Below, piece by piece: positions 1 through 13,415 of a stretch of 64,000 nt of DNA. Made by a program: the position numbers and the translations under genes. This stretch comes from Istiophorus platypterus (taxonomy: Eukaryota > Chordata > Actinopteri > Istiophoriformes > Istiophoridae). Positions within the stretch are counted from its first letter, which is position 1. Each line of letters opens with the position of its first letter. The DNA lies in assembly GCA_016859345.1 (NCBI GenBank), contig CM029129.1:15749399-15813398 (forward strand), read 5' to 3'. The notes beneath the pieces were generated by a model. That model ran no database searches. It had not been told where the DNA came from and saw only the letters and a list, made by a program, of their open reading frames with translations.

Positions 1-2505
1 AAAAACAATATCATTATTTATATGATATTTAACTGAAGCTTAACATGTATCATATTGCAGTCCAGTATTTGCTAAACAGTCTCTGCCAGGCCACATTACG
101 GATGCAAAAGATTTAATGTGAATGTGCTGGATTTCCTATACTAAGGCAGTTAACGGAGGTAAATCCACAAAAGAAGATGTCTTCATAGGATTTCAAATGT
201 GTGCTGATTCATTGTGTCTGAGAGTACATCAACAATATTTCTCTCTCCTTCAGCCCCACACCACCATGGCTAAAAAATGTTTTTTCTCTCCCAAAAAATT
301 AGCTTTTCCAAACCAGTCTCCAGAGTGTATAAATCTTAATACATCGGCTTGATGTTTCATTATGTCACAGTAGACCAGAGCTTTTGCAAAAGTGAGGGTC
401 TATGTGACAGCAGAGTTAAATCACATTTTAAGTGGTGTTATCAAACATGTATTTATGTAGATTTTTTTTGGACCACGTCGCAACCATTATATAATTATTT
501 GGTCAGCCAGACTCTGTCAGTCCCACTCGTCACCAGATGTTGTGACGTGTTGTTTGCCAGCTGAGAAAAAGGCAGAAGAAGAAGAAGATAATTAGCCATT
601 TTCAAATGTTCATGGGAAACACTAGTTTGGAAGTACATCGTTTTCATGTGGAAATAGCCTCTTAAAAAGTTAGGCACCTCAGTTAAGAAGTAGTCTAAGA
701 CGATTTTGTGATTCATTTGTGGCACATTTTTGTTTGACACTTCAATGCAGTTAGAACTTGGCGTCTGAATAATTAGCGATCTGCCAGAAAAAATGATCAA
801 CACTTAGTTACCATACTTCTAAGAGGTTTGTGGCTTTGCTGTGAGCTCCTCCCTGTTGGCCACTGTTCAGTTTGGTCTAGCAAACCACCTGCTAGATCGA
901 GATTTTACAGGACTTTTAACAACCAAATGCCACCATTTAAAAATCAAGATATTGTAGAAAAGCTCTTGCTTTCTGAGATACCTGTACAGGGCAACTATGT
1001 TAAGATTAAGGAAATGTTGTGTTAGCAAATAAACTATGGCTAAGGTATGATTAGAGTTAGATAAATAGGTAGCTGATGATCATAGTTACAGTTGGTAAAA
1101 AGGAAATTGATCACAGCAGGTCTGTGACAAGACAAAGACTTGGATCAGTAGCACTTTACACCCATCCACCACACTGACCGCCAAACCATTACTCTCTAGC
1201 TTGCCAAATAAATGGTACACAACTTCCAATATTTGACGTAAAAGTTGGCGATGGACTAAATCATGAGGTTTAGTACGTTCCATCATGGTTGTTATTCCCG
1301 GGGAGTAGTTTAGCCTGAATTATTATCAGTGCATCAGTGCCACTGCTGATGATAGTAGTGCCTCATCTAAAAAATTCCAAACTATCCCTTTACAGTATGT
1401 TTACACAAAATGTTCGGGTGAAGAAAAGGCTTCACCTGTACATGGCAGAGAGATGCGGACCAAAAAAAAACATGGTGTGAGTGCGGTCGTGGTTTTACAG
1501 CCCACAGAAGCTGTACATCTCTTTACAATGAGTCTGGAGTGATATCTTCATCGGCTCCACGAGACAGCGAGTAGCTCAGATGTATCAACTTCCATCCACG
1601 TGACACGAGACACGAAGCCATCCAACAGGAAATATTAAAAAAAAAGCCCACGTAGTGTTGTCAAGACCTAAACACAATTTCAAAACCCCTGAAGAACAAC
1701 TCACAAGGCCAGAGAGAAAGAGGATGCTTAGATATTTTTTTTCCTCCCGTCCTTCTCCTCTGCCTTTCTGTCTTTCTTTCTCCATATGGCAGCCATTTGT
1801 CTGGAGGAGGTCTGTCAGACATAAATAATAGGTTATGAAAAAACAGAAGGGGGGGGGCGCTTGCTTTCTTCCTGAGGGACAGGATCTCCAGAGGCCTGGT
1901 GTCCTTCACGGCAAAACGGGGAGAAAGTGAGACGGAAGGAGAGAGAAAGAGAGAGATAGATTGAAGGAGAGATTGAAGGAGAGACAGGGGGGAAATACAA
2001 ACTGCTAGCAAGTGAAGTGGTCAGTGTGTTGTCAGGAGAAATCATGCATATCGATGAAAATGCAGGGCAGCTGCAGAAAACCAGACAGACCTTCCCTTTT
2101 CATGTTAAATCTGGGCTCATTCTCCCTTGAGCTATGGCCTCCGTGACACTTACAGATATCGCACTAAAATAAGATAGTTTGATTATTTGACTGATCGAGT
2201 CGGCAGGAAGACAACAAACAGGGAAGATAGGGAAGGCGAAATAAAAACAACCAAGAGGGATGCGTCTTACGAAAAGGGAGATAGAGTGCAAGGAAAAGAA
2301 CATTAAGGCCTTCTCAAGTTTGTGCACGCTGATTTACATCTGAAACCAATTAGTTCCAAACCACGAAGACAACACCAAGCCTAGTTTTTAAAAACATCCT
2401 CTCTCTCTCCCCATCTTCACCCCCCCCATCCTCTCCACTCGTGTGTCAGGCTCTGCAGTTTTCTACTTGGTCTAGACTCCTGTGTGTGCATGCATGCAAG
2501 CTAGC

Positions 2506-2508
<3 letters not shown>
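1..2508. other. Gene-free AT-rich DNA
   Basis: No exon, RNA gene or recognisable repeat family was found. There is a purine-rich tract at 1920-1990 (GAGAGA/GGAGA) and a C-rich tract near 2400-2440. All open frames are short and look like chance. Confidence 0.5.

Positions 2509-2590
<82 letters not shown>
2509..2590. repeat. (TG)n microsatellite, about 41 uninterrupted copies
   Basis: An uninterrupted TG run of about 82 bp is followed by CGCGCG. Long pure runs like this are typical of fish genomes and are likely to be polymorphic. Confidence 0.98.
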
Positions 2591-2598
<8 letters not shown>

Positions 2599-2803
2599 CT
2601 TGTGTGTGCACTTAAGAGCATCGTGATTAACATTCGCCCCAATTCGCTGAGGGACACACATTCTAAGCCCTTCCTTCCTGCTCCGAGTGGAATTCTCATT
2701 AGCTGATAACTACTTTTCAAGAGACTGCTGCATTCCTCCGCTGGATACCAGGGGCCTTACAGGACTCAAGAACACATACACATGCACACACTCACGGACA
2801 CAT

Positions 2804-2804
<1 letters not shown>

Positions 2805-2848
<44 letters not shown>
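2805..2848. repeat. (CA)n microsatellite
   Basis: A pure CA run of about 22 copies, flanked by degenerate CA and CATG repeats from 2773 to 2890. Confidence 0.97.
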
Positions 2849-2850
<2 letters not shown>

Positions 2851-5800
2851 TACATATGCTTGCATGCATGCACACACATGCATGCACAAGCAAAGCCACA
2901 GATACAAACAAGCACTGGCACACTGAAAGGCAGAGACAGAAATGGATACACTTGTCCAGCTTGTAAATCTGATTTTGAGCTTTTTCTTGTTTGCATTCAA
3001 AAGTTGAAGAGTTTCATGGGCATTTTTTGCACTAACAACCCTCAGAAACTCAATTGCAACCCGAGAGTTTCCACAAACACTGACAGGTAGAAGGGCAGTG
3101 TAATAGTGTCTGATACTTCCCTGCATAATTCCGCCTTCCTGAGCTAGAGGAAGATTGCACTTCCCTTATTAGATTCTCACCAGAAGTTTATGGTATCTGT
3201 TAGCATTGAAACCAAACGCTCTCCAACATGTCTCACTTACTTCCCTGGACTGCGAGGCTGCCAAGCAGACCAAGTGGGGGGAGAGGGGAAAGAGGAAGGG
3301 AGAGAGAAAAAGAGAAAAGTTAGTGTCTCTGTTTTGAAGTGGGGGCAGACAGAGGAGAGACAGGGACACCTGGTGCTTAGTTTTCTTATCATCATCACAC
3401 CTCATTTGGTTTCAACTCATTTTGAACTTTGGGGCGAGTTCTATTAGATATCAACCACACAGAAGAATCTGACAATTATAATGCCTTTGGGGGCATGAAA
3501 TCTGTCGATGGCATAAAGAAATATGGTCATATGTCCCGGCATTGAATTTTTGAAAAAAAATATTAGAAGAGATGTGGGTAACCACGTTCACACACAAAGA
3601 GGAAGAAAGTTAGTTGGGTCTTTAGTTAGCCAGGTCTTGCCAGAGTGTAAATATGCAAAAGGTGCTTGGTGAAAGATTTGTCAACAAATGACCATCTGTC
3701 TCATATTCTTCTTGCTCTGCATATGTAAACTCCCCTCCTTTACCTCGCCATCTGCCTTTTTGCTTACAGTAACCTCCACATGGGCCGCTCTGTTTTACAA
3801 CATTCAATTCTCCAACAAACCCCTCAGTTTGGTGCATTTGCATCTTGGAAGTTCAATTTCTTTAACTGCAAAGACAGTGCCTCTTGTACCGCACATTCAA
3901 AAGGGTGTAGACTGATGTACACTGCAGAAATAACCCTGGTAGAAGTTTAAATGTTTAAAATTCATTTGGTCACACTGTCTTCCCAAGAAAAATGATTGTC
4001 AGCCGGAAAACAACATTTTTTTTTATGTTCAAGTGAAAAGCCCCTCCTGGGGCTGATGTAATTATGACTCTTGTCCAACAGCAGCAAAATGAGGAAGTAG
4101 TCTGATAGTTGTATTTTAGTTCCAAGAAGTCTGCATATGGATGAAGCTGGAGTCGATGGATGGGTCAACAAAAAAGAGGCCTCTACCATGGGAGACAGTG
4201 GTTTCTTTTCCGTTTCCAACCAAAGGTCAGTGCCGTTTTTTTTTAATCGCAACCGTTCGCTAACCTTACGGTTTTTATGGTAGCCATGATGGCAAAAGTC
4301 CCCTAACCATAACCAGTAGTTATTTTGATCCAAACCAAGTTGTTTTTGTGTATAAACTTAACCAAACCTTAACCAAACCTTAACCAAAGCAGGGAAATGG
4401 TTTTATTTTTGAAATGGCATTGTTGTGTTGATAGTTGCATCAGATTAGAGCCTGCTTATACTTCCCTTGGATGGCACAGACCAATGACATATTTTGTCAT
4501 TTGATTTTGAAGACATGGTCATTTGATTTGTTTCAACTTAATTTTCTTCTTGGTGATTTGAGGACAGGAATAAGGATATTTTTCTATAGGTTCCTGCGTC
4601 TTCAAAGGGTTATATGCAGGTATAGTTGAGCGTGTTATTCCTGTTGCTCCTACATGTATGTTCAGTCGGTGCATCTGAGATGTCCGTAGCTGTTTCATTT
4701 TCTGAAATCTGAACCTTTAAATATTTTATTTTGTTTTGACATAAAATCTAACTGCAAATCATTAACTCTTTCATCTTTGTGCTGCATATCTGTTTGTAGC
4801 TCTGTGATTTCTGTTTTCTACCTATTCGACTGATGAAGGCCAGTAGCTTTGTAATAGGCTGGTGTTACCACCCACTTAGCTCTCATTCAGTCATTTGTCT
4901 GGCTCCTTCCCCTCTCCAGGAACACTTCCTCTCAGCCTGTAAAATGATCACCGGATGGCTACTTGATTTCCCTCTCTTTTTCTCTGTCTACACTCCTTTC
5001 CCCCCTTCCTCTCATCTCCTCTCCTCTCCTCTTATTTTCCTTTTTTCAACCCCTCTGCTGCTCTCCAACTCACCCACACCTTCCCACTCCGACATATAAC
5101 CTATCCTATTCTCCTCCATCATTTTGCCTTTCTTCCATTGCTCTTTCCCTCCCTAAAATGGATGCTGTTCCCCTGGGGATGGTCATCGGAGAGCAGAGGA
5201 AGGAGGAGGCACTTACTGTAGAACCTCTGGTGCCTAAACAGTGATGCTCCTGTTAATTCATGAACACATTAGGTGATTGCAGTTAAGGGTGATGAGAGAG
5301 GCACTGGAATGATTTCCTGGCTCTTAATTAAAACTGAAGGAACAGTTTGTTGTATTAAGCAGCCTGTCAAATCGCCATCATCATACAATAATGTAACAGT
5401 AAAGCATGTTCAATTCTTACTTTTTGGCAATACTTTGCTTTTTTTTATTACTGTGACTTTCCTTCAGCTTCTTTTCATTTAAGCTACCCTCTATCTGTTT
5501 ATATTGCACATATTTGAGTATTTATAGTTAAAATATTTAATATTTGTTGCCAATTAGGAAGGCTACAACAGAATTCACTCTCTGATTTCCATAATCTCTG
5601 TGTTTATATGTCAGACCGTCCATCCATTATCTTTACCAGCTCATGTGCATGGTTATGAGGGGCTGGAATGGGGCCCAGTTGTAAAGAGTGCAGGAATTTT
5701 GGCAGCTACTCTCATCAGGTAAATCTTTTATGGAAGCTGGTTTGTGGTTTTTGCCAGCACTCAAGCAAAGGTTTATGGAAGGAAGTGCACCTTCCATAAT

Positions 5801-6106
5801 TTATGATCTAAACTAAACTACAAAAAAAGTTTGTTTCCAGCAATCACACTTATGAGTTTTTTGATATAAAATGGAAATCCAGCTTCTGTTAATTGCACAT
5901 CAGTGTATCCTAAATCTGTGGAGAGAAATTACTAATGATTAAATTTTCAATATTGTAATTTTTGTGTGTGTCCGTGTATATGTATGTGTGTGTGTATGTG
6001 TGTGTGTGTGTGTGTGTGCGTCATAGGTTACTTTTTGGGACAAATTTCTGACTAAAGATCAGTTAATTGGGTACAGATTGTTCCACTGGGAAAAAGCTGA
6101 TATTTG

Positions 6107-6172
6107 GGTCAATGGTTAAGGTTAGGGTTATGGTTAGGCAAGTAGTACTTATGGTTAGGGTTAGGGTAAATC
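6107..6172 (+). repeat. Short interstitial TTAGGG-like repeats
   Basis: Imperfect GGTTAGGGTTA units occur twice in 66 bp, shortly after a GT microsatellite (5965-6019). They are too few and too degenerate for a telomere. Patches like this are often parts of dispersed repeats in fish. Confidence 0.6.
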
Positions 6173-9100
6173 TCCAGGAAATGAATGGAAGTCTATGTAA
6201 TTTCCCCAAAAGTAACAAAAATAAATATGTGTGTGTGCAGATTTGCCATCAACATGCCTCCCCTACAGGTGGACCTTGTCGACACTACCAGGCCGTACAC
6301 CCTCCAAAATGGATGTGAATTTGCATCATGTGCACGCATGCTATTAAGTTTAATCCCAAATTATACTTTCTGCAAATACTGAAAAATATGTGTTAACACA
6401 TCCATGTAGAAAACACCCAGTGTAGTAAAAGCACAACTGTACTTATGTGTGTACTCCATTTTGGAAAACATCCAGACCTTTACATTGCACTGGGTGTCTG
6501 CATATGCAGACATATCCACAGATGTGCGTTTTTAAATTTCAGGCTGTATGCAGACTCTCGCCCGCAGATTTCCAGATGACAGAATTTATATCACATGGAT
6601 CTTGCAGCTATGCAGAAAGTATGATTTGAGGTTAAGATGCTGAAAATGGATGTTATTCTTGAAACTTTTTTTACATCCAAACACTGAGCTCTTTAAAAAT
6701 ATTCTATTATACTCTATAAATGGATAATCTTATCCACTTATCCATAAATGGATGATTGGATAAATAAAACAAAAATATTGAAATCAAAACCACAGTTTTT
6801 TGTTTTTTTTACTATTACTAACTACTATATTACTATTACTAACTCTATTTGTGTCAGTTATCTGACAATAGAAACAGAAAAATATGTCAGTGAGAAATCC
6901 AAACCATGAATTGGTCTAAATTCAAGCACTCTAAGTGATTGAGGAGAGATGGAGGGAAAAGAATGTACGTTAATCCCGCAGAGATGAAAGCTTTACTGAA
7001 AAATGTAACTGAAAAAGGAAAGTGGAGAGTCATGTCAACATGCCCTCTGCCTGCATTACGTTTTAACGTATTCATGCTGATGTCAGTGGAGAAAATAGTG
7101 CCTGTGTTTTACAGTCTGCTTGACCTAATGATTCAAGAGTTGCCCTTTAATTTTGCACGTATAGTTGATAAAGCTACAAGATGACTTTCTGCTCCGAACT
7201 CCATACTGATCCTCAGAACGTCCAACCAGCACAGCTCTGCACCGATCCTGAGCCCAGTGCCCCTGTCGTTGCGTGATCAGACAGGCTCAGGGGCCCCTGG
7301 TTGCAGTGGCTGACTCCACTTCTTTTCAATGGGGTCTTCCGCTGTCACAGTCACAGCCATGGCCCCGAATTCTAATACACACACACAGACACAGACGCAC
7401 ACACACACACACACAAGCACACACATACACACTGACACTCACGCATACACACAGTTTCTACCCATCCAGCCACATGTGAACACACTCACAGAAATCAGCA
7501 GTGGTAGAGGTTGGAGCTGGATGGGAGGGGGGTGGAGGGCTGTGTGGAGTGTTGGGTGGGGTGGGGTGGGGGTGGTGGGCACATGGGGAAAGCCCTGACC
7601 GGAGGCACGCTTCTAGACTTGTGGATGAGGCAGAAAAGCCATTATGGATTGTTATGGTTGGCTGATCGCCCCCTTTCAGCTGCTGAGCTGCACACAAAAG
7701 CGGCAGGCAGAAGCTAAAATAATGGATCTCTTTTCCACGCACCCCCTCCAGAGCGTATCTGACTTTATGTGATCACAGATGCATGTTGGGAGGTGGAGGG
7801 GGGGCATGTGTGTGTTTGTGTGCGTTTGTGAATGCATGTGCATGCCTGTTTAAGTGTGTGAAAGAGAAAGAGAGACCACGAGAAAGGAGTGATGTAATTT
7901 TTATGAATCTTTGGAAATGCAGGTGCACATTTGCTGAATGGGTCCAGAAATTTTTACATTTTTCATTGACAAAAATGTTAACGGGAACGGATGCGCCAAA
8001 GGTATTAGTACGATCCTCAGGTGTTACCAGGGAAACAAAGCTATATTTAGTAAGAGGCACACACGCACATAAATGTATGCACGAGAGTGGACACAAACAC
8101 AAACTCCCACACAAACATGAAAAAAGGGCCACATCCCGTTGAATGAGATGTTGTGCTGCCCTGCTCGCTTAAGTTGAGCGGTGATGTTGAATATGGTCGG
8201 AGGCGAGTGAGTGCCCATGACGATGAAGAACAGACTCATCATTATTGGCTGAGTTCACTGCACAACCCTTTTACCTACCTGGGTGAGAGGAAATGAGAGG
8301 ATTGTGTAATTTATGGGCAAATCCTCAAAATACTCGGTGCTACTCTTTGCTCTTTTGCAAACGTCCAGCCCTGCTATTCTGTAAGATGTCATCCTTGATT
8401 GCTAATATAGCACAAGGGCAGTGGGACATTGGCTCTTGTTATGTCATTGGGCCTCGGTGACATTGAGGGGAGTTGCAGCCATCTATCCATCATCTATAAA
8501 TAGACCTGGAGCTATTTATAGACCGGTATCACACTATGTTGCCTGACTGCTGCTTGGATGTCATGTCTTTGTCAATATGAGAACTGGACGAAAGGATTAT
8601 GTCCTTTATATAGTGTCCTTTTTAAAAAAATGTATATAAACCTGGTACAGTTGATACAATACAAATGTAATTAAAATGTTTGTGTATTTGACATTACATA
8701 TAGCACTTAATTTGTATTTATCTATTCCAGTGCAACCACATCTTGTCTGCAGGCACAAACCTGTGTGCCATGTGCAGGGACTTCATAGTGAGGAGAACAG
8801 TGGAACCAGGGTTAGTTACCAGGGTCCCAACATGGAGAGGGCCCTCCCAGAGCCTGGAATTAAAAATTTGTTTAAATCTTTAGTATGATAATTCAGTTTA
8901 CACTTCTTTATTTAGTTATTTGTACAAATGTAACAGTAGATTCATCAAGATCACATACTTATGGGCCCCGAGGTTTTCGTGCTATGCCACTGACCACAGG
9001 TCACCCTGGGGTGGATTTTTTCAAAGAGTAGTAAATTCTTTATTTCATGTTCTAACATGCGCCTGAACATAATTCAGTCTGTGGCCATTTTCAGTGCCAA

Positions 9101-12100
9101 ACGACTGCAAAACATGTAAAAGAAAATGTTACCGACGACACGTCAGAGCAACTGTGCCCATTTTTTCTTCATAAGCCCAACATTGCGGTTTGATGTCAAC
9201 TTGATGAAATATGCCATTGTCTCATTTTGTAACACAAGCATCTGCTTACTCATTGAGGTTTGAAATAAAACATTCACCAACATAACTTTTTTTTTTATCA
9301 GGATAGATTAGATGTTTGCACCAGAAAAAAAATCCCCCAAAAATCTTTGCGATTCAAATGGACGATGCTAATATTCGCTAACATAAACACTAGTTATTAT
9401 TTTTAGTTAATTATAAAAGTAACTTCCCAATGTCTGATTCACGTAAAGATTTTTCTCCAGGGACAGTTTCCAGTTAGGAAGAAGTAAAATGAGTTGTGCA
9501 TGTGTGTGTGTGTGTGTGTGTGTCACTTAAGAGCTTTAGGTGTTCCTCCTACTGTATGAAAATAAATGCATGTACCCAATGAGCTACCTGCTTAGTTTTA
9601 ATGAGGATGCTCAGGTCGTCCCGCTTCTCCCTGAATGGAGGGAGCATCAGAGCTGTCATCATTGCTGACAAAGGCTCTTGCAGTTTGTCACTCATTTACT
9701 CTGCAGTTAGAAAAACTGCTGTCATCAAAATCACAAACCTGGGCTGACATCTAAAACTATGGTATGCGTTGGGAAGTGCTTTCAAATCGGTTGAACTTCT
9801 TTTGAACCCACATGTGAACAATTGAAAACTAAAATAAAGATGTATCATAGTGGTGGGAAAGAACAATCCTGTCTCAAGAGAACTAAACTACGTTTATCAG
9901 GCTGGTTTTATTGTACAGTTGAAAGACAGCATTCATCATCCGGAACTATTGTATGTCAGTGGTATTATGACGTGGAAAAAGCTCTTTAGTGCTTTCCTAA
10001 GAAGCCTGATAAAAGAGCTGGACTGACTGAGTGTTCAAACAGTTATTTCCTCACATTGTGTGTGATTCAAATATTCACTCACACACAATTGGCAGCGAGT
10101 AATGAATTTTCCACTGAACTTCTCTTTTTATGTCTTTTCACACCAAAATAATGTTGATCAAAGAAATTTCAGCTGAGAGTTAAGTAATAGATTTACGCAA
10201 CAGTTGTCGAGAGTTTTACACTAACATAAGCAAATTTGTTCACGAGTAGTAGTATTCATCTCTGTAGAACTACGTTGACAGACCAGAAAAAAATAAATGG
10301 CTTTCCATGTCCCCCCATTTTGGCTTTTTAATTTGCTCATCTCTATCTCAAAGAAGCCTTTTTTCCTCAAGGATTAACTTGGATGTTCACAGCAATGAGA
10401 AAATGCTTTAAGAAATTTCTTTAAAATAAAACAACAACTTTGACCCGTCGGAAAACAGTAATTTTTCAGGTTCAAGGCAAAGGGATGTGCTGGCAATCAG
10501 CCTTCTCAGGAATTATATAAATATTCAAGATCGATGTGACTGAGAGTCATCGCAGCTGCGGGACTGGGAAATGTAATGTAGTGTTTGTTGATGCCAAGCA
10601 ATGTAATAACCCGCCATACCATCTGGAGGCATCAGGTACTCCACATCCAGTGAACCAGTCCTGTGACATATTGTGCTTAATCCCAATGCCACTCAGAGCC
10701 CTCTGCAATGCCTCACGACTCTGAGATTGATTGCATTATGAATCGTAAGCAGATGCGCTATCACTTTGTGGGGGAAGAGAAAAATTGAAATAGCTTTAGT
10801 AATATGAGAAGTTTGAGCCAGGAAGAGGAGCCAAGTGATAGCTGAACTCAATTACTTTTCTCGTTGTGACTACTTAAAGTTTATTGGTGAAGAACAACAT
10901 CATAACTAAAGAAATGTTATTATACATGTGAGTAACCGACATTGTGCAGAATCTCTGGTTCATCTTCAGTTCCAAGGAGTTTGCTCCTATTTACCTTTCA
11001 TTAATACCAGTTGTGCTACAGCTCTGTTACATCTTCTCTTTTTTTGTGATTTACAAGCATATTGAAAACACATTTCAGCTCATTTACGATTAAAGTGGTA
11101 ACAGATGTTTTGTTTTTTATACTTTAATTTCTATACACAGCACACTGTCTTGTCTTTATTTTGCATCCGTATTATCTGAGTAGTGTACTATGTATTAGCA
11201 GAGGGAAAACTGAAAAAAAGGAAAAACTAAGTTTTGATTAATGTATGTAAAGAGACAAAGTCAATAGAAAAAAATATCATGAAATACTATTACTACTATT
11301 CATTACCTAAATATATACATTCACAGGAGAATTTCATGCTGCAGAGATGTGAGCTGCTTCAGGAAAAGTAGACCAGGCATGTGGTTGGGGTGAGGGGGGG
11401 TGTGTTTCAGTTCCCAGCGGCAATACCCTGGATATGCTTTAGCGTACATGACACACTCTCCTGATCTGTGATGGCAGGTGAAAGGACACCATGTTTACCA
11501 GATGAAACAGATAGCTGAATTCTAGAGAAGGACTGCAGTACAGGAGACATGGCTACTCTCCACTATGGAGACAAAAAGGGGAAAAACAAATGAAGATGCT
11601 GAGTATATGTATTATATTGTACTGTATCTTGCCAGTTAACATTACAAATGCTATCCCTCAGAATATGGGTAGATTCCTCTCAAGAACTGTCTTTGTGGTT
11701 TGTCGATAAGTGGAGGTTCGGAGAAAAAAAAGTATTTGAGGTTCATACTAATGGACTGATGGATAAACAACATCCCCTTATGAGTAGAATTTCTTATCCA
11801 AGAGGCAAAGCCTGGATCCCAGGGCACTGTCAGTCCCGATAATGAGTGATTCTTGGTCATGTGTGAGTAATAAAACCCAGCACACTGTTTATTTCCTCAA
11901 CCTGACCTCTTTTCAGAGCATGCATAACCAGGATTATTACACCGACCGCAGTGATTGTTTTCAGAGGTCTCTGTTTTTAACTCATACCATATAAAGTAAA
12001 TCTTGTGCACTCGGGTGTTTGTGTGTACGTGTGTGTGATTGACAGTAACAGATTTTGTGCAGCTTTTGTGTGAGAGCAAAACAGCCCATTCATCACGTTT

Positions 12101-12355
12101 TCCTCTGATGCAGAATCACTTTTGACACATCCAGAAACATCTCACCTCATGTTGCCTTCCTTCTAACTCTTCCTCTCCTTCTTTCGTCTTATCTCTCTTG
12201 CACTGTCCTTTCTTTTTGGACTTCACCCCCCCCTTGCAGTCTCTCCCCCCTCTGGTCCTCCCTTGGGCCCACAGGAGATAATAAGGTGATGTCATACCTC
12301 CGTTTCCTGGGGATGTGAGTAACTGTACACTGTGTGCCTTGGGCCATGGCAGGGA

Positions 12356-12358
<3 letters not shown>

Positions 12359-12392
<34 letters not shown>
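12359..12392. repeat. (TG)n microsatellite
   Basis: About 17 copies of TG, followed by GAGAGTGTG. Confidence 0.95.
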
Positions 12393-12394
<2 letters not shown>

Positions 12395-12949
12395 AGTGTG
12401 CGTGTAAACGTATGTGAGTGAGGAGCAAGTAATTTCTGTTTTTGAATAAGAGAGAGTCAAATGGAGAGAAGAGGAGGAGAGAGTCCGTGGGGGAATGATT
12501 GCAAACGCTCCTCTGAAAAGAAATAGTTTTAAATGATTGTTAAAAGCCATCTCTCCTATGCTTGTAATACACACAGGAACGCACGCACACGCATAAACAC
12601 AACACAAAGAAGTACTAATATACAGACCCCTACACTAAAAACTATGTCATTATACAATGCCTCACAATTTCTGATTAATGCATTTCATTCAATATAACAA
12701 GGAAACTTATACATTCAAATACATTCAAATAATGCATAATAATTCCTTTTAAAGCATGATTACATTTTTCATGGTTAGATCAAGTGTCACAGCCCTTGAT
12801 ATAGTCAATTGGATGATCGGGATTAACATTTACGGGAGGCAAAATATGGGATCAAAAACCACAATATTTTCCAAACCCTAGAACAACTATAATCAATATT
12901 TTCATATTAACAATGAATCAAAAAGCCAGATGTAATGTGAAAGTTGTCT

Positions 12950-13415
12950 TTCATGATGATGAACCCATAGAGAACATCACCCAACTCTGCAGTTCCCCTC
13001 AGCTACTGGAGCATTTTAGTTTCTTTCAGCTCATTGTCTTGATTTTCAGGACTTCGACTTTCCTGTTTTGGTTGACTCTCACAGCTCTCATCGACGTTGT
13101 TTTCGGATGCAGAAGGCAACTGTTTCAACCAATTTTTCCTCCAACCTTCCTGTGCAGCAACCAACAACACACAGAAATGACACAAAGGTAGCGGTTGGCT
13201 AGTGAAGCTAGAAGAACCTTTAGCAGCTAAGATCCAGAGTTTTCTGTCGGGAGCTGGTAGAAGGCAAAACAGGTCTAAAATGAAGCTGAATTTTCGACTT
13301 CCATTCATCGGATGGCCTGAGATTCTAGACGCATCCAGATGAATGATAATGTTGCTTCATTTCTGTTGCATGTGTAAATAAACATATATTTACAAATGAA
13401 TTTGCCTGATTAACT
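12950..13415 (+). repeat. Dispersed teleost repeat copy (family A)
   Basis: The segment matches, from my memory, an interspersed repeat common in percomorph fish. Its start region (CTTTCAGCTCATTGTCTTG) is repeated in inverted orientation at 30585-30650 within this window. The later part (TTTAGCAGCTAA, then GGGAGCTGGTAGAAGGC, then ATTCATCGGATGG) parallels 49990-50090. It ends near an AAATAAACA-rich tail at about 13376-13410. No transposase is encoded. The class is uncertain; it is probably non-autonomous. Confidence 0.55.

Larger units (their letters stand above)
2891..12949. other. Gene-free intergenic DNA
   Basis: No coding exon is supportable. The stretch contains short CA/GT repeats (7376-7450, 9501-9523, 12359-12392), TTAGGG-like repeats at 6113-6170, an AACC-rich patch at 4240-4390 and pyrimidine-rich tracts at 4970-5160. 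The rest is AT-rich DNA with no recognisable content. Confidence 0.5.

Noticed and set aside
2441..3126. Open frames of Cys-Val or Thr-His repeats over CA/GT tracts (also at 7273-7598, 12116-12607, 19314-19683, 20026-20690, 42283-42702)
   Set aside because: They are translations of dinucleotide microsatellites in alternative frames and have no independent coding evidence.
6113..6170. TTAGGG repeats as a chromosome end
   Set aside because: They are only a few imperfect units with ordinary DNA on both sides.
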